This document shows positions 5,498-9,463 of a stretch of 9,463 nucleotides of DNA, one piece after another (positions within the stretch are counted from its first letter, which is position 1; every line of letters starts with the position of its first letter). The DNA is taken from positions 1 to 9,463 of the forward strand of contig JBFWKS010000157.1 of the NCBI GenBank assembly GCA_050252545.1. Reading direction: 5' to 3'. The notes under the pieces are model-generated. The model saw only the letters and a list, made by a program, of their open reading frames with translations. It had not been told where the DNA came from and did not search any database. Position numbers and translations under genes: made by a program. This DNA is from Patulibacter sp050252545. GTDB lineage: Bacteria; Actinomycetota; Thermoleophilia; Solirubrobacterales; Solirubrobacteraceae.

Positions 5498-6844
5498 GTG
5501 CTCGTCGAGTCGTGGCTCCTCCGGGCGGCGCGCCGTCGACCGACCCACGATGCGCTCGTCGGCACGACGTACCGCGATCTGCTCGCGGCCGCCGACGATC
5601 GTGCTCGGCGGCTGGCGACGGCCGGCGTTCGTGGTGGTGATCGGGTCGGCCTGGTCCTGCCGCCGGGGCCGGCGTTCGTCGTGCACCTCCACGCCCTGCT
5701 GCGCCTGGGTGCGGTGGCGGTGCCGCTCGACCCACGCCTCGGTGGCGAGGAGCGGAGGCGCCGCCTGGCGGGCGCCCGGCTCGTGATCGACGGCGACGAC
5801 GACCTCGGCACGATCGCTCCCGACGGCGACGCCCGGTTGCTCGACACCCACGATCTCGACGCCCCCGCGATCGTGGTCCACACCAGCGGCACGAGCGGCG
5901 CGGCGCGGCCGATCCCGTTGACGTACGGCAACTGGCTGTGGAGCGCGTTGGGCTCGGCGGCGACCCTCGGTTGCCCGCGCGGCGAGCGGTGGCTCTGCGC
6001 GATGCCGCTCAACCACGTCGGTGGTCTGAGCGTGCTGATTCGCAGCGCGATCGCGGGCACCACCGCCGTCGTTCACGACGGCTGGGACACCGACCGGGTG
6101 CTGCGCGCGCTGCACGAGCCCGACCCGGGGCGCGGCGGCGCGGTGACCGTCGTGTCGCTCGTCCCGACGACCCTGCGCCGGCTGCTCGACGCCGGGCTGC
6201 GCGGCGGGCCCCGCGGCGCGTCGACGCTGCGCTGGGCGCTCCTCGGCGGTGCGGCGATCCCCGGTGGGCTGTTGGAGGACGCCGCGGCGGCCGGCGTCCC
6301 GGTCGCCCCGACCTACGGGATGAGCGAGGCGACGAGTCAGATCGCGACCCTCGGTCCGCCGCTGTTCTGCACGACCGTCGAGGTCGCCGACGAGGACGGC
6401 CGACCGCACCGCCGTGCCGATGTGGTCGGCGAGGTCCTCGTCTCCGGTCCGACCGTCAGCGCCGGGGTCACCGGGCCGGATGGACGGCTGCGCACCGGGG
6501 ACCTGGGGGCGCTCGACGCGCACGGCCACCTGCGGATCGTCGGCCGGGTCTCCGACACGATCATCAGCGGTGGCGAGAACGTGCTGCCGCTCGAGGTCGA
6601 GCGGGCGCTGGAGGCCGACCCGACGGTGGGGGAGGCGGCGGTGTTCGGCCGGCCCGACCCCGAATGGGGCGAGCGCGTGTGCGTCCGGATCATCCCCGCC
6701 ACCGGTGCGACGGTCGACGTCGCGGCGCTCCGGACCCGGGCCGCCGCCGAGCTGCTGCCCCACCAGCGACCGCGAGACGTCGAGATCGTCGATGCCCTTC
6801 CCCGCACGCCATCGGGCAAGCTCCTGCGGCGCGCGCTGGTCTGA
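5498..6844 (+). CDS. menE: o-Succinylbenzoate-CoA ligase
   Basis: A 448-residue member of the acyl-adenylate-forming (ANL) superfamily. It activates o-succinylbenzoate to its AMP ester and then the CoA thioester, the MenB substrate. Motifs in order: phosphate-binding loop TSGTSGAARPIPLT at 129-142, PLNHVGGL at 170-177, YGMSEATSQ at 273-281 (SQIATLGP is MenE-like), TGDLG at 333-337, hinge region GRVSDTIISGGENVLPLEVE at 349-368, and PRTPSGKLLRR at 435-445 with catalytic Lys441. The phosphate loop has AARPI where the family usually has a Lys after Pro, so the common loop lysine is absent. The length is short for ANL enzymes but normal for MenE. The frame is open well upstream (to 5309), but GTG 5498 is preferred because the alignable N-terminus begins here and TACGCT sits 6 nt before it. 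It is divergent from menB. A degenerate tandem repeat follows the stop. Confidence 0.93.
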   Translation: MLVESWLLRAARRRPTHDALVGTTYRDLLAAADDRARRLATAGVRGGDRVGLVLPPGPAFVVHLHALLRLGAVAVPLDPRLGGEERRRRLAGARLVIDGDDDLGTIAPDGDARLLDTHDLDAPAIVVHTSGTSGAARPIPLTYGNWLWSALGSAATLGCPRGERWLCAMPLNHVGGLSVLIRSAIAGTTAVVHDGWDTDRVLRALHEPDPGRGGAVTVVSLVPTTLRRLLDAGLRGGPRGASTLRWALLGGAAIPGGLLEDAAAAGVPVAPTYGMSEATSQIATLGPPLFCTTVEVADEDGRPHRRADVVGEVLVSGPTVSAGVTGPDGRLRTGDLGALDAHGHLRIVGRVSDTIISGGENVLPLEVERALEADPTVGEAAVFGRPDPEWGERVCVRIIPATGATVDVAALRTRAAAELLPHQRPRDVEIVDALPRTPSGKLLRRALV

Positions 6845-6850
6845 GGGCGG

Positions 6851-6970
6851 CCGGGTGTGCCCGGCACCCGCCGGGGTGACGGCTACCGCACCGGAGTGCC
6901 AGGTGCGGTGTCGGGGTGCCGGGTGCCGCACAGGGGTGACCAGGTACCGCGCCAGATGCCGGGTGCGATC
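6851..6970. repeat. Degenerate 20-bp tandem repeat array (about six copies)
   Basis: Written in rows of 20 from 6851, the sequence lines up as six related units with rough consensus CCGGGGTGCCGGGTGCCGCA. The core TGCCRGGTGC occurs exactly at 6897, 6917 and 6957, in step with the 20-bp period, and TGACNGG-like variants fill the units at 6877 and 6937. A 60-bp higher-order match pairs 6871-6909 with 6931-6970. The first unit (6851) is shifted by about one base. The array fills most of the 213-bp gap between menE and the methyltransferase gene. Period 20 is not a multiple of 3, which argues against a coding repeat. Function is unknown. Confidence 0.7.
6885..6909 (+). terminator. Stem-loop after menE, possible terminator
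   Basis: ACCGCACC (6885-6892) and GGTGCGGT (6902-6909) form a perfect 8-bp stem with a 9-nt loop, 40 nt after the menE stop and inside the tandem repeat array. The equivalent place one 60-bp step on (6946-6970) can form a weaker version. There is no T-tract, so termination is inferred only from position and stem stability. Confidence 0.35.
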
Positions 6971-7044
6971 CAGCCGGTCAGGGCGGGTCAATGGCTCCCG
7001 GTGGCGCGACGTCGGATCCGAGGAGGCCGGGCCCGCGGGCGTGC

Positions 7045-7050
7045 GACCAT
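7045..7050 (+). promoter_or_regulatory. Weak -10-like box before the methyltransferase
   Basis: GACCAT ends 7 nt before the GTG at 7058. It keeps the conserved A and last T of TANNNT but lacks the first T. It is given only because its spacing matches the better boxes here. If it is used, the ATG at 7049 cannot be the start. Confidence 0.3.
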
Positions 7051-7057
7051 GGGAACC

Positions 7058-7942
7058 GTGAGCCCGACGCCGACCGAGCCCCCGACCCCCGACGAGCAGC
7101 GCGCCGCCAGCCGCGCCGCGTGGGAGCGGCGTGCCGCCGGGTGGGAGTCCCAGCGGGCGTGGTTCCAGGCCGCGGTCGATCCCGTGTCGCACGCGATGAT
7201 CGACGCGATCTCCCCGCAGCCCGGCCACGTGATCCTGGAGGCCGCCGCGGGCCTCGGCGACACCGGTCTGCTCGCCGCCGAGCTGGTGCATCCCGGTGGT
7301 CGGGTGATCCTGGCGGACGGGGCCGAGGCGATGGTCGAGGCGGCCCGACGCAACGCCGAGGAACGTGGGATCCACAACGTCGAGGCCACCCCGATGGAGC
7401 TGGAGTGGATCGACATGCCGGCAGCGTCGATCGACGCGTTGCTGGTGCGGTTCGGCTACATGCTCGTCCCCGACCCGGAGAGCGGCCTGCGCGACGCCCG
7501 CCGCGTGCTCCGGCCGGGTGGCCGGATCGCCCTGGCGGTGTGGGACTCCATCGACGACAACCCGTGGCACCGGGTGACGATGGACGTCCTCCGCGACGAG
7601 GGCCTGGTCGACGTCTGGCCACCGCCGGACGGCACGCCGCACGCCTTCGCGCTCGCGTCCCGCGAGCGACTCGACGACCTGCTCGGCGACACGGGGTTCG
7701 TCCTGCCGCGGATCGAGCGGATCGACGTGCTGTTCCGGTCGGCGTCGGCCGCGGAGCACCGCGAGCGGACGCTCCAGCTCAGCGACGCCATGGCGACGAC
7801 GCTCGACGGCGTGGATGCCGTGCGGCGGGCCGAGGTCGAGGCCCGGATCGACGCTGCGATCAAGGCGTTCCCCGACCCCGAAGGCGCCGACGGTGCGGTC
7901 GCCGTCCCCGGTGCGGTCCTGGTCGCCGCGGCCGATGCCTGA
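7058..7942 (+). CDS. Class I SAM-dependent methyltransferase, possible MenG-like
   Basis: A 294-residue Rossmann-fold methyltransferase (Methyltransf_11/25 type). Motif I is ILEAAAGLGDTG at 59-70, followed by the acidic residue Asp87 in ILADGAEAMVEAA, a motif II region around MPAASIDALLVRFGYML at 120-136, and the post-motif LRPGGRIALAVWD at 151-163. The N-terminal 30 residues are Pro/Ala rich. The substrate cannot be read from the sequence. Its place directly after menE makes demethylmenaquinone methylation (MenG/UbiE step) a reasonable guess, but it lacks the clear UbiE signature, so no symbol is given. The start is uncertain: GTG 7058, or ATG 7049, which adds three residues. The frame is open further upstream through the repeat array; that part is probably not translated. 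Confidence 0.85.
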   Translation: MSPTPTEPPTPDEQRAASRAAWERRAAGWESQRAWFQAAVDPVSHAMIDAISPQPGHVILEAAAGLGDTGLLAAELVHPGGRVILADGAEAMVEAARRNAEERGIHNVEATPMELEWIDMPAASIDALLVRFGYMLVPDPESGLRDARRVLRPGGRIALAVWDSIDDNPWHRVTMDVLRDEGLVDVWPPPDGTPHAFALASRERLDDLLGDTGFVLPRIERIDVLFRSASAAEHRERTLQLSDAMATTLDGVDAVRRAEVEARIDAAIKAFPDPEGADGAVAVPGAVLVAAADA

Positions 7943-7973
7943 CGTCGTTCCCGCCGCCCGACGCCGTTCCCGC
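7941..7973. repeat. 14-bp direct repeat, one mismatch, 19-bp spacing
   Basis: GACGTCGTTCCCGC (7941-7954) and GACGCCGTTCCCGC (7960-7973) overlap and follow the methyltransferase stop codon. The period of 19 bp equals that of the menB/menE intergenic repeat, though the sequence differs. No function is evident. Confidence 0.4.
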
Positions 7974-7983
7974 GCCGGCCACT

Positions 7984-8086
7984 CCCGGGCCTGACGCAGC
8001 GGCCGGGATCCGGGACGCGCGGACGGCTTCCCGCACGACCAGGGGGCCGTCCGACGTCCGGGGCGGGCGGCGAGGACCGCGCCGCC
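7984..8086 (+). other. Hairpin-rich intergenic DNA before ilvC
   Basis: The 162-bp gap between the methyltransferase and ilvC holds three inverted repeats. CCCGGGCC/GGCCGGG (7984-8007) pairs with one bulge. GGACGGC (8021-8027) pairs with GCCGTCC (8046-8052). GGCGGC (8066-8071) pairs with GCCGCC (8081-8086). None has a T-tract. They may help end the upstream transcript; if ilvC is leaderless they are outside its mRNA and cannot act as an attenuator. I see no leader-peptide gene with Leu/Val/Ile codons here. Confidence 0.3.
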
Positions 8087-8091
8087 GCGCG

Positions 8092-8097
8092 TAGACT
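8092..8097 (+). promoter_or_regulatory. -10 box of ilvC (leaderless)
   Basis: TAGACT is followed by 7 nt and the ilvC ATG at 8105. There is no Shine-Dalgarno between them. The position fits transcription beginning at the A of the ATG. It is the best-looking example of the box seen before several genes here; no -35 element is evident. Confidence 0.6.
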
Positions 8098-8104
8098 CGC
8101 GCCC

Positions 8105-9106
8105 ATGTTCTACGACGACGACGCGGACCTGACGCTGCTCGACGGCAAGACCGTCGCGATCATCGGGTTCGGCTCCCAGGGCCACGCCCACTCCCAGAAC
8201 CTCAAGGACTCGGGCGTCGACGTCGTCGTCGGTCTCCGCGAGGGCTCCTCCTCCGTCCAGAAGGCCAAGGACGCCGGCCTCGAGGTCCTGTCGATCGCCG
8301 ACGCGGCGTCGAAGGGCGACATCGTCCAGATCCTCGTGCCCGACGAGCTGCACCACGACGTCTGGGAGAACGACGTCAAGGACGGCATCTCGGCCGGCAA
8401 CCTCGTCCTCTTCGGTCACGGCTTCTCGGTCCTCTACGGCCAGGTCGAGCCGCCGGCCGACGTCGACGTCGCACTCGCCGCGCCGAAGGGCCCGGGCCAC
8501 CTCGTCCGTCGTCAGTACCTGGAGGGCTCGGGCGTGCCCGGCCTGATCGCCGTCCATCAGGACGCGACCGGCAAGGCCCGCGACCTCGCCCTGGCGTACG
8601 CCAAGGGCATCGGCTGCACCCGCGGCGGCGTCATCGAGACGACCTTCAAGGACGAGACCGAGACCGACCTGTTCGGCGAGCAGGCCGTGCTGTGCGGCGG
8701 CGCGTCGGCGCTCGTGCAGACCGGCTTCGAGGTCCTGACCGAGGCCGGCTACTCGCCCGAGATGGCGTACTTCGAGGTCCTCCACGAGCTCAAGCTCATC
8801 GTCGACCTGATGTACGAGAAGGGCCTCGCCGGCATGCGGTACTCGATCTCGAACACCGCCGAGTACGGCGATCTGACCCGCGGTCCGCGCGTCGTCAACG
8901 CGGAGACGAAGAAGGAGATGCAGAAGATCCTGGCCGAGATCCAGGACGGCACCTTCGCCCGCGAGTTCATCGCCGAGCACCGCGCCGGCAACGAGAACTT
9001 CAACCGACTCCGCAAGGAGCAGGCCGCGCTCCAGATCGAGAAGACCGGCAAGGAGCTGCGCTCCAACATGGACTGGATCGAGGATTCGGGGTTCGCCCAG
9101 GGCTGA
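8105..9106 (+). CDS. ilvC: Ketol-acid reductoisomerase (NADP-type)
   Basis: A 333-residue class I (short-form) KARI. It converts 2-acetolactate or 2-aceto-2-hydroxybutyrate to the dihydroxy acids of valine, leucine and isoleucine synthesis, using NADPH and Mg2+. The N-terminal Rossmann domain has GFGSQGHAHSQNL from residue 21 and the cofactor loop GLREGSSSVQKA at 43-54, whose Arg and Ser residues fit NADPH phosphate binding. His105 (FGHGFS) and Lys128 (APKGPGH) are in place. The C-terminal helical domain carries the metal and substrate ligands Asp188 and Glu192 (DLFGEQ), Glu224 and Glu228 (FEVLHE) and Ser249 (SISNTAEYG). The length is normal. ATG 8105 is fixed by homology and by TAGACT just upstream. 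No ilvB, ilvN or leuA neighbour is visible. Terminator-like hairpins follow the stop. Confidence 0.97.
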   Translation: MFYDDDADLTLLDGKTVAIIGFGSQGHAHSQNLKDSGVDVVVGLREGSSSVQKAKDAGLEVLSIADAASKGDIVQILVPDELHHDVWENDVKDGISAGNLVLFGHGFSVLYGQVEPPADVDVALAAPKGPGHLVRRQYLEGSGVPGLIAVHQDATGKARDLALAYAKGIGCTRGGVIETTFKDETETDLFGEQAVLCGGASALVQTGFEVLTEAGYSPEMAYFEVLHELKLIVDLMYEKGLAGMRYSISNTAEYGDLTRGPRVVNAETKKEMQKILAEIQDGTFAREFIAEHRAGNENFNRLRKEQAALQIEKTGKELRSNMDWIEDSGFAQG

Positions 9107-9115
9107 CCCAGGCGC

Positions 9116-9151
9116 GAACGCGAGCGTTCTTTCGTATCGCGTGATGCGAAA
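9116..9151 (+). terminator. Tandem hairpins after ilvC, probable terminator
   Basis: Ten bases after the ilvC stop, GAACG (9116-9120) pairs with CGTTC (9125-9129) around a 4-nt loop and is followed by TCTTTCGT, a T-rich run unusual for this DNA. Directly next, TTTCGTATC (9130-9138) pairs with GATGCGAAA (9143-9151) around GCGT, nine pairs with one G-U. The two stems are exclusive of each other's T-run only at the junction. Together they read as an intrinsic terminator region. Confidence 0.5.
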
Positions 9152-9271
9152 CGCGCGTCACCGGCGACATCGCCCACGCCGGGTTCGCGGTCCGCTCGAG
9201 GCGGAGTGGTCGGCACCGACGGCCGCTCGGTGGCGCCGCGGTGCATCGCCTTCGCGCACGGGGCTGTGTCG

Positions 9272-9463
9272 ATGATGCGTACGGCGGCGAACGGTGATCT
9301 GCTCGGTTGGGTCTGCGGGTACGGGTCCCTGGCGGCACTCGTGGAGCCGGTGTCGGTGGGCGGGAGGCGACGCGCACCGGTCTGGGGCCGTCTGGCAGGG
9401 CACCGTCGCGACTGGGGGGTGGCGGTGCGCAACGACGCGCCGGTCGCCGATCCCAAGTACCTC
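9272..9463 (+). CDS. Gamma-glutamylcyclotransferase-fold protein, 5' part
   Basis: An open frame from ATG 9272 runs off the right edge, 64 codons. It reads GWVCGYGSLAALVEP soon after the start, then GRLAGHRRDWGVAVRND and DPKYL at the edge. YGSL near the N-terminus, followed by a basic stretch like LxGHRRxWxxA, is characteristic of the GGCT/AIG2 superfamily, whose members act on gamma-glutamyl peptides or are uncharacterised. The catalytic Glu would lie beyond the window, so activity cannot be judged. Possible starts are GTG 9266, ATG 9272 and ATG 9275; GGGG at 9260-9263 is a weak ribosome site for 9272. It lies 165 bp after ilvC, separated by the terminator-like hairpins, so it is likely an independent unit. 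Confidence 0.65.
   Translation, partial: MMRTAANGDLLGWVCGYGSLAALVEPVSVGGRRRAPVWGRLAGHRRDWGVAVRNDAPVADPKYL

Noticed and set aside
6851..6970. CRISPR array
   Set aside because: The units are contiguous and degenerate with no unique spacers, and no cas genes are present.
6857..7048. N-terminal extension of the methyltransferase through the tandem repeat array
   Set aside because: The 20-bp repeat period is not a multiple of three, the translated part is low complexity, and class I methyltransferase sequence starts after 7058.
8105..8105. Attenuator or leader peptide controlling ilvC
   Set aside because: No short frame rich in Leu, Val or Ile codons lies upstream, and the TAGACT box 7 nt before the ATG suggests a transcript without a leader.
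5432..8980. Minus-strand open frame of about 1180 codons running antisense through menE, the methyltransferase and ilvC
   Set aside because: It is the mirror of three well-supported genes in very GC-rich DNA, where stop codons are rare in all frames. The translation has no recognisable domain and is low-complexity Arg/Gly/Asp-rich.

Overview
The window is GC-rich bacterial chromosome (about 70% G+C by eye, strong G/C third-position preference, mostly GTG starts). It looks like a high-GC actinomycete. Core metabolic genes, little intergenic DNA and start codons placed directly after a TANNNT-type -10 box would suit Acidimicrobiia or Thermoleophilia, but the sequence alone does not decide the class. 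No mobile element, CRISPR array, rRNA or tRNA was seen.

Most of the window is a menaquinone (vitamin K2) cluster of the classical o-succinylbenzoate route. Left to right: a possible minus-strand gene runs off the left edge (1-63). A MenH-like alpha/beta hydrolase lies on the plus strand (147-923) and meets, tail to tail with a 10-bp overlap, a small secreted protein with a peptidoglycan-binding-like domain (914-1309, minus). A minus-strand run is then transcribed right to left: menB (5307 to 4417), menA (4420 to 3497, start overlapping the menB stop by 4 bp), menC (3412 to 2357) and nfo/endonuclease IV (2336 to 1449). menE (5498-6844) is divergent from menB across a 190-bp intergenic region carrying promoters for both sides and a perfect 15-bp direct repeat. 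To its right, on the plus strand, are a class I SAM methyltransferase (7058-7942), ilvC ketol-acid reductoisomerase (8105-9106) and the start of a gamma-glutamylcyclotransferase-fold protein (9272 to the edge).

The pathway genes fit together. MenH would make SHCHC, MenC dehydrates it to o-succinylbenzoate, MenE activates that to the CoA thioester, MenB closes the ring to DHNA-CoA, and MenA prenylates DHNA at the membrane. MenF, MenD, the DHNA-CoA thioesterase and a certain MenG are not in view. The methyltransferase beside menE is an untested MenG candidate. Nfo (DNA repair) and IlvC (branched-chain amino acids) are housekeeping neighbours.

No clearly new system is visible. The observations most worth a second look are: (i) a recurring TASNCT-like hexamer 5-8 nt before many start codons, suggesting widespread leaderless transcripts; (ii) a degenerate 20-bp tandem repeat array between menE and the methyltransferase; (iii) 15-bp direct repeats spaced 19 bp in the menB/menE divergent region; (iv) a bicarbonate-type (E. 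coli-like) MenB, unlike that of Mycobacterium; and (v) two alternative menB starts, one with the only strong Shine-Dalgarno found.
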